Source: Aspergillus flavus (Eukaryota > Ascomycota > Eurotiomycetes > Eurotiales > Aspergillaceae). From it: DNA of 64,000 bases. This document shows, piece after piece, positions 24,168-37,481 of the stretch (positions are counted from its first letter, which is position 1; the number at the start of each line of letters is the position of its first letter). The translations under genes and the position numbers were made by a program. Where the stretch lies: contig NC_092404.1 in NCBI RefSeq assembly GCF_009017415.1, positions 2,852,001-2,916,000 on the forward strand, given 5' to 3'. A model generated the notes under the pieces. It was not told the DNA's origin, ran no database searches, and saw only the letters and a program-made list of their open reading frames with translations.

Positions 24168-26202
24168 TCACAATCTAGCCCTTCCCTCCAAGCCCCGAAT
24201 CACCTCCTCAACTACCTTCGCCGCCGCAATAGTCTCCTCATCCTTGAAATGTTTCCCAACTACCTGCAAGCCCACAGGAGCCCCTACAAACCGACCAGGA
24301 TCTACCCACCACTTTTTCCATTCCCTCTCCTCCACCTCATTCCTCGCCACCCAGCCATCCTTCTTCTCCCCCCCTACATCCCCTTCCTCAGCCACCATGC
24401 CAGAAGGAAACACCACCGCCGGCAGATCAAGAACATTCCACACAGCCGTATAATTCCAATACTGCGCCTCATACAAAACAGGCGCAACGCCCACATAAGC
24501 AGGACACAGAATGAAATCCACCCCCATGTCTTTCATCCGTGCATGGTATTCATCTCTGTATTCGTCACGGGCGACATTCAATGCCCATGCTTCGGCGATG
24601 GATAAGGGTGTCGGGTGTGCGTAGGAAAAGGCCCATTTTGTAAGGGGCAGGATGGGTTCGTTGGTTTGGGATATTAGGGTTTTTTGGGAGGTTGCTGCGT
24701 CTGGGAAGTAGAGTTTTGACTGGTGTTTTTTTTTTTTTTTTTGATTCAGTTATGTGGTTTTGGGTAAAGTGTAGATGGAGGAGTGTTGAAGGAGAAAGGA
24801 GACAGAAAAAGAGAGACGTACGATTATATCCCAGCCGTGGGCGTGCTTATAAGGCTCCCAGTCTACGACTTTGATGCCGGCTGCTTGGAGTTTGGATCTG
24901 GCGGCTTGGAGTGCTCGAGTGATGGGTGGGTGCGGACGGACCGTTCTATTTTCTCGTTAGTAGGGTGTCATTTCCACGTATTTAAAGCCTTTCAAGGATA
25001 GAATGAAGAGGAAAGATGTGTACCCGTCATCCCACATAATTCCCACAGTGAACTTTCTGTTCTCCTTCACCCTTCTCCACGGAAGAGGTACCAGGGAGGT
25101 CTCAATGTCCCACGGCTCCGCATCAAGGACCACTCTCTGGAACAGCTCCAGATCATCTAGACTCTGCGCCGCCAGTGGTCCCACAACACCCAGGATGGCC
25201 TCCTGACCGGGCTCAGGTGCCTTGATCCCCGAGCAGGGGTTCCGTCGCATTGTCGGCCTAAATCCGTATGCATTGCAGAAGGCAGCGGGTGCTCGGATCG
25301 ACCCCCCAATATCCGTGCCTATGCCTAGCGGGGCGCATTTGAAGCCCATTGATGCGCCTTCTCCACCGGATGAGCCGCCCGGCGTGAGAGTGCGGTTGTA
25401 AGGGTTCGTCGTCGTGCCGGTGAGGTTGTTACTACAGCAGAGGTGCTATTTTAGTCAGACATGATATGGCTGTTGAATTGCGGAGCAAGTGGGGTGCATA
25501 CCATGAGAGACTGGGGTTGGTTTGTCCGAACATGAAAGATGGCGCCTGCTTTGTGAAGACATTGTAGGATGAGGGCATCTTCTGGTGCGATGTCGTTCAC
25601 CCTGGGTTTGTTAGCGTATCTCTTTGCGATGTGTAGTGAACCCACCATGCTACGTAGCCGCCATTGCAGGTCAGATTCTTGATGCCGATGTGCTCTTTCA
25701 CGCTGATGGGGACTCCGTGCTGTGGATGTTAACCTTCAGTCTACTATAGTATCTGACACGAGTAAACCTACCAAGGGTCCAACTAACTTCCCTGTCCGCT
25801 GGTAGTACGCGTCCAGCTCTTTGGCCCGGGCAATGGCTTTGTCTGCCATGAACTCCGTCGCGAAGTTCAGCTGCACTCATCAGCGCATTCTGTAGAAGCT
25901 CGGCTGACAAATACAAAGATAAAGCGTACCAATTGATGTCCCAGAACAGCCCTCTTCAAGAATGCTACCATCACCTCCTCGGCACTTAGTAGTCCAGCCC
26001 CCATCCCGGCCACCAGGGCCGTGGCGGACATCTCCGTGATCGACAGTTCTCTATCAGTGAACTGTCCGCTGGCTCTGGGGAAGTCAGCGACATTCTTCTG
26101 GTCCGATGGGGGTAGTTTGTCTTCGGGGAGAAGCCATTGTGTCGGAATGGAGTTGTGCAGGATGGTTTTGGCTTTGAGGGCTTCCGTTTGCCAGGTGGAC
26201 AT
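24168..26202 (-). CDS. amidase-signature family amidase (acetamidase/AmdS-like)
   Basis: Seven exons (26202-25930, 25870-25772, 25719-25646, 25601-25502, 25445-25024, 24945-24822, 24719-24168) join in phase to 547 aa, almost exactly the length of A. nidulans AmdS. The Ser-Ser-Lys triad of amidases is present: Lys in GVPISVKEH, the Ser pair in TPGGSSGGE, and the nucleophile Ser in GTDIGGSIRAPA. Such enzymes hydrolyse simple amides to ammonia and acid for nitrogen use. The last intron (24720-24821) carries a 16-nt A tract on the coding strand. Convergent with the chitin synthase, with a 238-nt gap. Substrate range is not certain. Confidence 0.92.
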
Positions 26203-26619
26203 GGTTTCAAGTGTCGTTGGATTGATTACTCGGTGTGGAGATGGAGGTGGGAGAGAGGATGGAATTCGAGGGAGGAATGTCCCTTTATAGGTACTCCTCT
26301 CTTTCTCCTCATTCCAGGTCTATGCGGGCTAAAGGAGATATGCAACTTGTTCTGCTCCGAGACGGAATTATGGTCCAATGAGAAGGGGAGGTGGTTGGTA
26401 TAGAAGGGGAATCCCCGCAGACGATAAGAGTTGCTATGACGGTGGAGAAGCTTCTTATCTCTGGGATAGACTCGAGATCAAATCCTGTACCGAGTCCATT
26501 CCATTCGGAAATGTCCTGTAGGTTGCTGGCGGAATTGGTTCCGCCCTGCAGCCTTGGTTTCATTTCATGACTAACGAATTCTATCCTCGCGTGTGCTGGT
26601 CCAATTCTATATACGCATG
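26203..26619. other. amidase promoter and Vps36 3' flank
   Basis: About 420 nt with no gene recognised. Both flanking genes are on the minus strand. Confidence 0.5.
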
Positions 26620-28507
26620 CTAAATAACAAGATTCGTGATACTCGATTCAAGATCGTGAGATGTAATGTGGTTGCCCCAGAACCTCAGCCCTTCGATGCC
26701 CTCCTCTCGACACAGAATGCCGCGATCCTCTGCCATTTCAAGCTCTTCTGCCGCAACACCGACGCTCCATTTAAACCGCTGTGCCGTCTCCTGCGCAGTA
26801 ATCGCACGCCCGAACTGGCGCCAATCCCACGGTGCAGGTTCAGCTGGCGGAATCTGTTGAAGTTCTAGGAGCCAGTCTTGCAGCTGCTGGATGGTTTTCT
26901 CGTCGCTCCAATCGTACCGCTGGACAACGAGCAGACCACTCTTGAACCGGCGTAGACGGACTGGTAGTCGTAACGATTCCCACAACTCGGCTGCTTTTTG
27001 GAAATCAGCAGGGCTCACCAGCTCGACCCCGTTTCGGGATCGATTGAAGAGGGCCCAGAGATCGATAAGGCTTATGATCCCGCCTTCCTTCTGCAGGATA
27101 CCTTTCGTATCATCGGTGAGATACTCTGCGAGGTTCCGAGATAGCTCCGAGAGGTACAAGTTCTCCGATCCTGAGCTCAGCATATCCTTTGTCGTAACCA
27201 TGCCCAGGGCAGCGGCCGACTCCGAAAGGACCGCGCTGGTTTCGCTCGAAGTCTCATCGCCCATGCCGGACTCTCTGGCCAGCGTTTCCGCGAGCGTGAC
27301 GATTTGTTTCGCCGATGCCATAAGTGCTTCGAGGTCTTCGAATGCGTTACCGATCACAACCTCGTTGTTGCGGCGAGCTTCTAGTCCCCGCTGCTCTAGG
27401 CCTGCAATCCCAGGAGCAGGGGATCGAGCTGGAGTAGACACTGACCCATTCGTAGGTAATGCCGTATTCGGCGATGGCTGTTGTGGGACGGGCGGGGCAT
27501 TGTAGAGCAGCCACTTTCTCTGGACCAATGCACCTTTTAGTCGCTCGTAGAAGGTCTTCTCGCCGCCCCCGCGGAAGGATAGTTTGATGTTGTCCGAGAT
27601 CTCAGTGTTTTTGATACTGCCCTGCAGGTGAATGAGTGGCGCTGGTGATTCGGCGCGATGCTGGTTACTATTGGGAGTCTCTAACAAGCCCGACAATGAA
27701 GCACCGCATATTTCACACTCGTGGAGAGACGGATGATTCACAAAGGTACACCTTGGACATGAAACCAGAGACTGTGCTGTATCCTGACCACCACCTAGAG
27801 GCGTTGAATTTATGGAAGTTCCCTCATGGGAGGATGCCGCAGCTGCAATGGCCGCCTTTAACACCGTTGTGAACGGCGGCTTGATACCGCAAGTCAGACA
27901 AGGCGGTATGTTTGTCGCCGTCGCCGTGGACGGGTCGAAGTTGGACGGTATGGGATTGGAGAACGTGCAGATCGGGCAGATCCATGTGGCATTCACCAAT
28001 GCTGATGCTGATGGTTTCACTACTGGTGCAGAGTTTTGTACCCGAGGAGACTGCGACCTTGATAGACCAGTGCCTTTCGATCTGGAGCTGTTCTTGGGTG
28101 GCTTGGGGTGCAGTGTAATCTTGGGGGAAGATTTGAGGAAGCCTGCCTAAGTTTTGGGTATGGATAAGTATGAGGCCGGACTAGAAAATGAAGAGTGAGA
28201 TATTTCATACTTGGTATTCGGCTCTATCAATATCTTTCAAGTCAATAGCGACAGAGTGTTTGCGTGGCTCCTCCACCGCGACATAACAGACACGGTGGGA
28301 TGTGAGGTATGCATGGCCGTCCTGATAATGTGGGATCTTGTATTTGCTACTCGCACAGATATCAATCAGTACAGCTACAGGGCCGGTGGAACCCACGGTC
28401 ACTCACCCCTCGTACAACCCCACCGCATCCTGGACGAAGAGCAGAGTCTCATCGGGCAACAGCGAGGGACGAAGTGCGGTACTGAGATCCAAAGGCTTGA
28501 AGAGCAT
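26620..28507 (-). CDS. VPS36: Vps36, ESCRT-II subunit with GLUE domain and two NZF fingers
   Basis: Exons 28507-28407, 28346-28211 and 28146-26620 join in phase to 587 aa. An in-frame TAA directly before the ATG fixes the start. The first two exons give the split-PH GLUE domain (DETLLFVQDAVGLYEG, HAYLTSHRVCYV). Two zinc-finger modules of the NZF type lie within it: WICPICTFSNP with CLTCG, and SCPRCTFVNHPSLHECEICG. The C-terminal half has the winged-helix EAP30 region with LIDLWALFNRSRNGVELVSP. Vps36 binds ubiquitinated cargo and phosphoinositides at endosomes and works with Vps22 and Vps25 in multivesicular-body sorting. The gene looks intact. Confidence 0.93.
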
Positions 28508-28995
28508 TTAGTAGATCGACCAGCATCTCTCTTATGGCTTAAAGAACTTGTGGAGAGGGGGAACGAATGACTTTGGATGTTCTTATCTGGTCGGTGGAGG
28601 AGATTCTACAGTAGGTATTGATGTCAGTGTCCTGATGCGGAAGGCGGTCAAGACCACCCGCGCCAAGCATCTCCGCCACGAAACGTAAGCGAAAAAAGGA
28701 ACGTTTCGTTCCTCATATTCCATCACGACGTCTTCCATCTGGCGCCCGGTACGGAGTACTTTGCTGCCTTTCTAGCCTCTCTACCTCTACGCAAACCCCT
28801 CGTCTTCTTTAGTCACCTTTCTTTTCTTCTTTCCTTCCTCCTCTCTTCTATTACCTTTTCCATCTTCCCTTTGTGTAGGAGTGTTCTGAGCGTATCCCTG
28901 TCACATCAGAATCCCGTAGTTTTATACACTCTCAAACTATCACTTTTCTTTTCTTCTCTTCTTTATTGCCCGTTGCTTAGACTTATCTCTCAATA
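28508..28995. promoter_or_regulatory. divergent promoter region of VPS36 and THP3
   Basis: About 490 nt between two divergent start codons, with a long CT-rich stretch (28780-28970) on the THP3 side. No gene is present. Confidence 0.55.
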
Positions 28996-30642
28996 ATGAG
29001 TTCGGGCATTCCACCATGGCGTGTTTCTGCGTCAGCCACCGCAACTGCTCAAACATATCCCACGCATGGTATGCTTCCTTCTCACCAGTCATGTGGCCAA
29101 GGTTGGTTAACCGTGTGATAGCGACCCCAGCGTACATCCCCGTTCAAGCACGCCGTAGCCTTGCCCATACAGCCGTGGCGAGTCCCACCCCAACCCCAGC
29201 GTCGCAGCCGTCGGATGCCGAAGCCGCTCGCAAACGAGTAGAATGGCCAGCCCCAGTTCGCTTGTATGTACAACGAAGTTTTGCTCCGGAACATCAAATG
29301 TCCTCAGTTAGCAGAGAGGAAATGGAATCGAAGTTAAAGGCCGTCATTACTGAGGCTGCAGAGAATAACAAGCTGGATAAGATTGACTGGGCAAGCCTGC
29401 CATTACCCCAGGTCATGGTCCAGAACGAGCGCAACCGAATCCTGGCCAGCCCCAATGTGCCGGCTTGGAGCGCTGTTGCTACTCAGAAGTATGAGAGCTC
29501 CTCCGACGCCTCGTCGAGGAAAAGGAAGTCGGTTGAGTACAACGGGGACGCGAACAGCTGTCCACCATGGAGACAAACTAACAATCACAATGCATTTGAA
29601 GACCGAATCACTTATTCCCCAACAGACAAACGCCAACGGATAGATCATAAGAACACAAGTAAGTCCAAAGCTAATCTGGAACTGCGGAGAAAACGCTTCG
29701 AGGAACCACGGGCTCGATATGGTTCCTCGCCATCGTCGCGCGATGATTCCCCCTCTCCTAGTGCGAACCAGGGCCCTGTTGTCGGACGGTGCCAGGATCT
29801 GGAGAAAAACTATTTCCGTTTGACCTCAGCGCCGAACCCGGATACCGTCCGCCCTCTGCCGGTCCTGGTCAAGACACTGGATCTGTTGAAGAAGAAGTGG
29901 AAGAGAGACAACAACTATAACTATATATGCGATCAGTTCAAGTCGCTGCGGCAAGATTTGACTGTGCAGCACATTAGGAATGAGTTTACTGTCAGTGTTT
30001 ACGAGATTCACGCGCGCATTGCTCTGGAGAAAGGAGATCTTGGTGAGTATAATCAGTGTCAGACTCAGCTGCGCGCGCTGTACGCACAGCAACTTGGGGG
30101 CCACCCTACGGAATTCAAGGCGTACCGTATTCTGTATTTCATCCACACCCGCAATTGGACGGCCATGAACGATGCCCTGGCCGATCTAGCAGCAGCAGAC
30201 AAGCGAGACCCTGCTGTCAAACATGCCTTAGATGTCCGCTCAGCTCTTGCGCTTGGAAACTACCACCGTTTCTTTCAACTTTACCTGGACACCCCGAATA
30301 TGGGAGCTTACCTGATGGACATGTTCGTGGACCGAGAGCGACTGTCTGCGCTGACAGCCATTTGTAAAGCGTATGTGTTAGCCCGTTGACATTCTCCCAC
30401 ATGCACGCTGACCATTTGATCACAGTTACAAGCCCGATGTAAACATCCGTTTCATTACTGAAGAACTTGGTTTCGAGTCTGACGAGCAGAGCGCACACTT
30501 CATCCTGGACCACACCTCGGAGGACTTGCTCCAGGAAAAAGATGGAGCCGTGAGGCTGCTTACGGGAGCGAAAGCCGCACAGCTTTTCGAGGCTGCCAAG
30601 GCTGATGCTCATCGGATAGTCGACATCAAGGGTCAGATATGA
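28996..30642 (+). CDS. THP3: Thp3-like SAC3/GANP/PCI-domain protein
   Basis: Three exons: 28996-29068, about 29131-30370, and 30426-30642, 509 aa; an acceptor at 29121 would also keep phase and add three residues. The ATG in TCAATAATGAG opens with MSSGIPPWRV. The middle shows VEWPAPVRLYVQRSFAPE and KIDWASLPLPQ, then the SAC3/GANP domain (VVGRCQDLEKNYFRLTSAP, DQFKSLRQDLTVQHIRNEFT, YEIHARIALEKGD), ending in a PCI-like region. In yeast Thp3 acts with Csn12 in transcription elongation and mRNA maturation, so a nuclear role is expected. The main doubt is the exact first intron border. Confidence 0.88.
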
Positions 30643-33323
30643 AACTCTTGAATAGCCCATAGGACACACAATTGGGAGACGGCATGTCAATCACCCTATA
30701 ACCACTTCTTTTTTATATCTGCTCTTGGTGGTTCTCATTTTCCTTTTCCCCGTTCTGGGTTTCTTTTCTTTCCCCCTTCTTTTCTTTTCTATCCATCATT
30801 TGATCGGCTCTTCTTTTTGGAGCGTCCCTGCGTCTATATCTTTACAGCTTCAGGAGATCTATACCCATTTCGACCGCAAAAGCGTTGGTAGTGTTGCTGA
30901 ATTCGACTAGGCGATGTTTTATCTTTGGACAGGAGCTGGAGGGCACGGATGATATGTGGCACCGGATTCGATTAGTCCTTAGCAATCAGAATAAATAGCA
31001 AGGCGATTGGCGTGTATACCTTCCCGGGCGTACTGTAAGCAAGGATGGTAGAAGATAAGATCGATTAAATGCCCTCTTTTCGTCGATGACCGTGGAGGCG
31101 GCCCCACCGGGCGAGGGAGTGGGCCGCCGAATGTCTGGTCCGTCGGGTCCCCGAGAAACATCGGCAGACGCCGCTATCGACCTTTTGCCGGGAAGCTCAT
31201 CTCTGTCCGTACGGGAGGAGTGGTTTCATTACCTTTGTCGTGAGACACATACATATATATATACATACATACACCGAATCATGTTATCCTGGTCACTTAG
31301 CTCTACATGCCAGATTTCTGCAGGCCCGGTTTTTCACAAACAGTGTACACTGTGCTCAAACATAAGGAGTACACAAGGGACCCGCAACGAGGTTCTCGAA
31401 CGTGTCCGGCCCACATGGTCGGACAAAGTCCGTCAACAGAAATTACCAGGACGTCTTCTGGAGAATGACGAGTCAACATTCGTCCACTGTCAGGACTCAG
31501 CACGTTCGTACCTGGATATGTGGGCTGTAAGCTGCCAGATCCTTGTCGATGCATGTACACATTGTCTGATTTTTGTTCTGGAATCATTTCACATCGGTGG
31601 ATTACAGTCCCGGTACAGTCGCTTTGCTCTTAACCATCTCCGAGTGTGTGCTTCCTGAGTTGAATCACCACGTTTCATGGGAAATGGCGTCGACCAAGGA
31701 ACCTACGACTAGTGTTGAGTCTATTCTGCTCTTGATCTAGTTGAATTTTAAGGTATGTGCTGGTGAAGATAGGGCTGAGCTTCCGATCCGATTTCATTTA
31801 TTTGATACATCGATTCCATTGCCCTGACATGCTTGATCTCCCATGAGTCATGCCAAGTGAAAAAAGTCGAGATAGATGGGTCTGACAGCCGCACGAGGCA
31901 ATAAGTTTAATGACGCCCAAATTGGACCTATCAAGTGTGTACCTATTTACTATTCAGTACCTCCATCTTCCTCGGCGTACTGGACAAGGAGCCAGTGGGG
32001 CCTGTGTAGAGATTTTCTTCTGTGTGGTACTTTGTCAGTGATTCGCACCTGGCGGTCAGTCGAAGGAGACCAACGCCTGCCTTTCAGCTTGGGTGGTCCG
32101 GGATAAACCAGTAAACTCCCTCGAGATTGGTAGAGTCGATCGCTTTTGACACACTAGTACAAAGTCTATTGGGCCTTGACATCATTAAATGGGCAGTGTG
32201 TCGCGAGTAGCTTTGCCAAACGTAAATCATGATCCACGGCCGCTGGGCTGGGCTGTGTTCCTCAGCTCTTGTGTCCATGATCGATGGGCAAAAGTCTTCA
32301 TAACCAACAACCCAACTGGCCGGTCTGCAGTCGCCCTGCAAGGGCGCTGATCGCCGGAATGAGTCAGGGCCTGCATCGGAAGCATAGACGAAGCTTGCGC
32401 TGGGAGGGAGCTATGCATGCGACCTACGAGAACCGTATGGAGTCGTTCCAGTTGGGCCTGCATCAGTTGAACTATTCTGGGCTACGGGATTGGACCAGGG
32501 TTCCTGACTAAGATAGATCTAGATGGGATCCAGTCGGTATGCATCTCCAGCTGTACGCTGCACGGGGAAGATGGTGCGGCTTCAAGTCGAACGTCAATCC
32601 CGGACCTTAGTTTCCCTTTTTCTTCATTTTTTTTTTCTCTTTCTCACCAAATTAGGTTATCCTCTTACATCGTCTAAAAGTTAAAAAGATGCGGGAGGAT
32701 GTTTTAAAGTGGGAAAAAAGGGATTGGACCCAAAGAAAGGACGATGGAGAGACGGTGAGTTGGAGAAGCTGAGGCTAAGTGAGCTTAATTGGCGACTATG
32801 AAGCTGAAAGAAAGAGATAAGAATCTCTAGTGTCGGCACAGAAGATTGATACGTGTCGATCATATCATCTCTTGACCAGGGCTGACTTTTGCGAGCATCG
32901 TTCTTTTGTCGGGCATCTATCGGGATTATATTGATAGCCTCGATCATTGACATGAATGAATGAATGAATTGGAGGGAAAGCACAGACGACTCGGAGAAGT
33001 CACCCATGGGAGTAAAGACAACTTTGGTAAGTTGACCCCCGCCGCCATAAGTCTGGTTCATCTCCAAGAGGGTGTGGCAATTCCACATGGGATCTCCATC
33101 TGAACACGCGGTACGCAACTGCCTTTTGCTCTTAGCGTCCAGAGATTTCAACTCTGGTACGGATCCTTCTTTTCTAGTATATTCGTCCGTTCCAACATTT
33201 CACCAGAAAAGCGTAAACTTCTGGACGGTCAACCAACCAAGGAAGAATGATCGGGGACAAGGAGCGCTGCCCAACCGCGTTGATCCCAGGGTTTACCGTC
33301 TTTATTTCTTTTTCTTTTTCTTT

Positions 33324-33356
<33 letters not shown>

Positions 33357-35155
33357 CCTCTTTTTCTTTCCCTTGTCCGAGAAAGCAATAAAATCAAAAC
33401 AAAAAGAATAATTCAAAGAGGCGTCCTCCGTACGAGGACGAGTGAAACCAGCAGGGCTGGAGGGAAGCAGACTAAGGCAGCATTGGGAGTATCGACATCA
33501 CACTAGTGGGTTTAGTTGATGCAGCAGGAGCCACGGGGAGTCTCTCCCGTAATTTTAGGCATGCAACGGTCTCGGTTGGATTTTTGAGGCATTATTGATG
33601 AAGTATGTACTTTTTCTTTTTCGGTTTGGGATCCGTCGATATTCCCCTGTAGGATATTTGCTCTTAGCCTTCCCTCGAATTTCTCTTCGATTTCTTGCCT
33701 CTTTGATTTTTTTTATACTTATTTTTTATTTCAAGAAACCAAGATTCCCAGTTTTTAAAGTTCATGGAATTTCCTTCTGGAAGAAAAAAAAAGTTGCTCA
33801 TCCATACGGTACAGTAAGTTTTGCCAAACGGATCCCACGTCTCCACCCTCCCACACTGACTGTACCCGACAGAGTCGATCCATATTCCATACAGTACCGT
33901 ACCACCTATTGCAGATGTGTTAACAGTAGTACTGTAGTGGTCGACTGTCGACGTACAGACTTTTTGTTCGCTTTTCCCTCTTTCTTTTTTTCTTCTTTTC
34001 TTTTGCTTTTTCCTATTCCTTGATTTCGATTTTAGCTTGACTCTTATTTTGGGAGGTCTCAGAGCTCCCTCCCTGCTTCTCCCTTTCCTGCTTGCGATCT
34101 ATATACATCCCGTACATACATCTTGCAGAAAGAGGATCCAGATTGTCAACCCAGCCGGAGGATTGAAAATTCCCGCCACTACGAACCCACGAAATTTTCA
34201 AACAGCATACAGAACAGAGAACCCCACGGTCCCATTCATTTCCCTTTCTCTTCCCCCCCCATCCACCTTGAATCGATTTACAGCCACCAGGTTCCTTTCC
34301 CTTGGGTTATGCAGAGAAACGCAGGATACCAAGAATAACAATCGAAAAGACAAACAAAAAGTGGTTCCAGTCTGGGGCTTTCGAGGACAAACCCAGCTGT
34401 CACGCGTGGATTGTCAGCTCCATCCTTCATTGTTACTCGCCCCATCCAGATTCCTCCGACTCCGTAATATCAGGGGCGGGCGACACAAAGCGGGCCCTCG
34501 CTGCTTTTTCGGAGTCGTCGCAATCCAGAACGTCCATTCAGATTGGCTCACCCAGCGGCGGTTGTAAGATCTGACAAGCGGGCGAAGAGCGAGAGACAGA
34601 CACAGTGTTGAGTGAGCAGAAAGTCGCCAAATAGAACGGAAAAAGAGACCATACGATAGGCATACATACATCCATACCTCCATACTTACAGTACATGTGC
34701 CTCTCTCTCTCTCTCTCTCTTGCTCACTGATTGATACTCGCCTTTTCTTAGTCTTCTTTTTTATTATTCGCATTCCCCTCTTGATCTCCGACTCTCCCTC
34801 TCCAGATCATTATCATTATTTTGACTCTTTCCATTCATTCATTCGAGTTTCCCTCCTCCGAGTCTCCGACTCTCGCCCCCCCACACATTCCTTTTCTTTG
34901 TATTCGACCGTCTGTCGCCATCGCCTCTCGTCCTTCCTTCTCTGGTGGCGCAGATTGGGTTTTATAGCAGGCAGATCCGTTGTATATCTTCGTCTCTTCT
35001 GCAGCCTTCAACCCTACTACTGGACGACGATTGTATTTTTTTTTATTTATATATTTATTTTCTTCTATTTTATTTGAACGGGAAATATTTGGGTTAAAGT
35101 TGTTCCAACTTTACCTCCTACACATCGGATTTACTAGTTGGTCCGCCTGACTGCC
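30643..35155. other. 4.5 kb gene-poor stretch and long BEM1 leader/promoter
   Basis: No convincing gene. The frame at 31086-31658 (190 codons) has no recognisable domain and runs across an ATAC/ATAT repeat near 31250. The segment 32600-35100 is full of pyrimidine tracts: T31 at 33326-33356, CT repeats near 34700, and several T-rich runs, as expected for a long promoter and 5' untranslated leader of the gene at 35156. Confidence 0.5.
33326..33356. repeat. T31 homopolymer
   Basis: About 31 consecutive T on the plus strand within a longer pyrimidine tract upstream of BEM1. The exact length is uncertain. Confidence 0.88.
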
Positions 35156-35642
35156 ATGAAGGTATGAATTGATGGATCTCACATTCCCCCCTTCTTGTTT
35201 CAAGTTTCTCGCTCGCGCTTCTTCTTTTCCCGCCCCTCGTTTATCTCGATTATCGCTTGTCACCCAATTTTTGGGTCGGTCATTGGAATCTCCGATCGAT
35301 TTATTAATTAATTAATTCATTCATTAGGCCATCCGACGCTCCCTCAAAGGGGAAAAAGACCCCAAACCCCACCACCACCACCATCTTTCCATTACGCCCA
35401 AGTCAGCCATCGCTATCCTGCCCCCGAAAAAGGTGTGTATCTCGTTCTAATCTTATCTGTTTTTTTTTTTTTTTTTCTCACACTCTTCGTTACATTCCGG
35501 TAATGGCCATATTTGGTTTGCGCTGTTCTTGCCATTCATTTCCAGTCCTGCCTTTCTGTTTTTTCTCTTCCCCCCTTCTCTCTCCTCTTCGTCCTTCCCT
35601 CGGCTTTACTAGTCGGATCGGCCCCCCCCCCTCCTTGGCCCA

Positions 35643-35674
<32 letters not shown>

Positions 35675-37481
35675 GACGACTAATTGATCAACCACCCCCC
35701 TGGGTGGCGCGCAGGTCATCAAAGCTCTTTACGACTACCAACCAGATCCTGGTAATACGCAGGAATTGGCCTTCAGCAAGGGCGACTTTTTTCACGTTAT
35801 CAGCAGGGAGGACGATTTAGATTGGTACGAAGCGTGCAATCCCCTCATCCCTACCGCTAGGGGGTTGGTACCTGTGTCGTTTTTCGAGGTCATTGGCAAG
35901 AACGAAAGAAATAGCGCCGGCTCGCTGGACCTTCATAAGAAGAAGGAATCCCACGACTCCGGTTTCTCTGATCGAGCTCCAGCTGCCTTCCCCGGTCCCG
36001 ACTTTGTCAACGGTTCGCCGAAACACAACCCTCCCCCCGCCTTCCCGAGAATGTCAACACTGGGCAAGGGCTCGAGTCCCATGGTCTATGGGGTCGTCCA
36101 ATACGACTTTCAGGCCGAGCGGCCCGATGAGTTAGATGCCAAAGCCGGCGAGGCCATCATCGTCATCGCCCAGTCCAACCCGGAATGGTTTGTCGCCAAA
36201 CCCATCGGTCGCCTGGGCGGCCCCGGTCTCATTCCAGTCTCGTTCATTGAACTAAGGGACATGCAGTCGGGTCAAGCGGTGACGGATCCCCTGGACGCCG
36301 TGCGACGTGCCGGAGTACCCAAGGTGGAGGAATGGAAGAAGATGACCGCCGACTACAAGAATAGCAGTATCACGCTGGGCAAGATCGACTCCGCTGCGGC
36401 GGCGGCGAATAATGTGAACTCGGTGACCTCCGGCATGGAAAAGATGTCCATGAGCCACCAGAGTACCTCCCATCTAAGCCAAAACGGCAATTCCTATGTG
36501 AGTCGCAACGCTTTCCCTGCCAACCCCGTTCGGGATCCCCGGGATCGCCGTGCTAACCCGTCCGGTTAGGGCTACCATCATCGCAATCCCAGCAAGGGTT
36601 CTCTCGCACAGCATATGTCTCACCAATCGATGCACAGCTACCACCAGCCCCTGGTGGCCCCGGTCGCCGCGTCCATTCCGCGCTACTGCTTCGACAACGA
36701 TAAATACTGGTACATCATCGAGGCGAAGATGGAGGACGGTCGCTGCTGGGAGCTCTCCCGATACTATCATGACTTTTATGACTTTCAGATCGCGCTCTTG
36801 ACGCAGTTTGAAGAAGAGGCTGGGAACCGAGGCAAGCCACGGACCTTGCCCTTCATGCCCGGCCCCGTTACCCACGTTACCGATGCGATCTCCAACGGCC
36901 GCCGCCAGAACTTGGACGAGTATATTCGGAAACTGCTTAGCATGCCTCCTCACATCTCTCGTTGTCAGCTGGTCCGGGAATTGTTTGCTCCTCGTGCAGG
37001 CGACTTCGAGATCGACCCCAGCGCGTTTGGAGAAGATGCGCGGTTCTCCGGTGGGTCGCACCACTCCGCGCATGAGCCCCCCCGCAGCGCTTCCCGCCAG
37101 TCCTCGCAGGCCCAGATCAACCCTTCGCACGACCGTAACTCGCACCAGCGCGCCCAGGCGTCGATATCGCAGGGCAACGGCATGCCTCCCCCGATGAACC
37201 GACAGGCCAGCTCTCTGACGCAGGTCTCCAGCTCGAGCAGCGGCGCATTGAAAGTGAAGGTATCCTTCCAGGGCGATCTCATCGCGATTCGGGTCCCGAA
37301 CGACATTAGCTTTCAGCAGCTGCGGGAGAAGCTCATGGATCGCCTGAAGATCAACAATGAAATCGCGGTGCAATACAAGGACGAGCCGTCGGGCGCCTAT
37401 GTGGATCTGGTCAGCGACAGCGATCTCGACACGGCCATCCAACGCAATTCCAAACTGACGCTATTCGTTGAGCTCGTTTGA
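35156..37481 (+). CDS. BEM1: Bem1/ScdB polarity scaffold (SH3-SH3-PX-PB1)
   Basis: Exons 35156-35161, 35328-35432, 35715-36497 and 36570-37481 join in phase to 601 aa. The first coding exon holds only Met-Lys. A basic N terminus with a His6 run is followed by SH3-1 (VIKALYDYQPDPGN), SH3-2 (VYGVVQYDFQAERPDELDAK), a PX domain (PRYCFDNDKYWYIIEAKMED) and a C-terminal PB1 domain (VKVSFQGDLIAIRVPNDISF, YKDEPSGAYVDLVSDSD). This is the full Bem1 order. Bem1 gathers Cdc42, its exchange factor Cdc24 (through PB1) and PAK kinases at growth sites, and supports hyphal tip growth. Phase-checked and intact. Confidence 0.95.

Noticed and set aside
24015..24605. 196-codon plus-strand frame
   Set aside because: Antisense to the last amidase exon; low-complexity sequence.
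26891..27505. 204-codon plus-strand frame
   Set aside because: Antisense to Vps36; Ser/Arg-rich composition without a domain.
31086..31658. 190-codon plus-strand frame in the gene-poor stretch
   Set aside because: Runs through a simple ATAC/ATAT repeat, has no domain and no clear promoter or intron pattern. Not strong enough to call.
33072..33506. 144-codon frame with a long Phe run
   Set aside because: The Phe run is the T31 tract; the frame is an artefact of low complexity.
36474..37442. 322-codon open frame on the minus strand
   Set aside because: It lies opposite the BEM1 PX and PB1 exons, whose domains are clear; it is an antisense shadow in GC-rich coding sequence.
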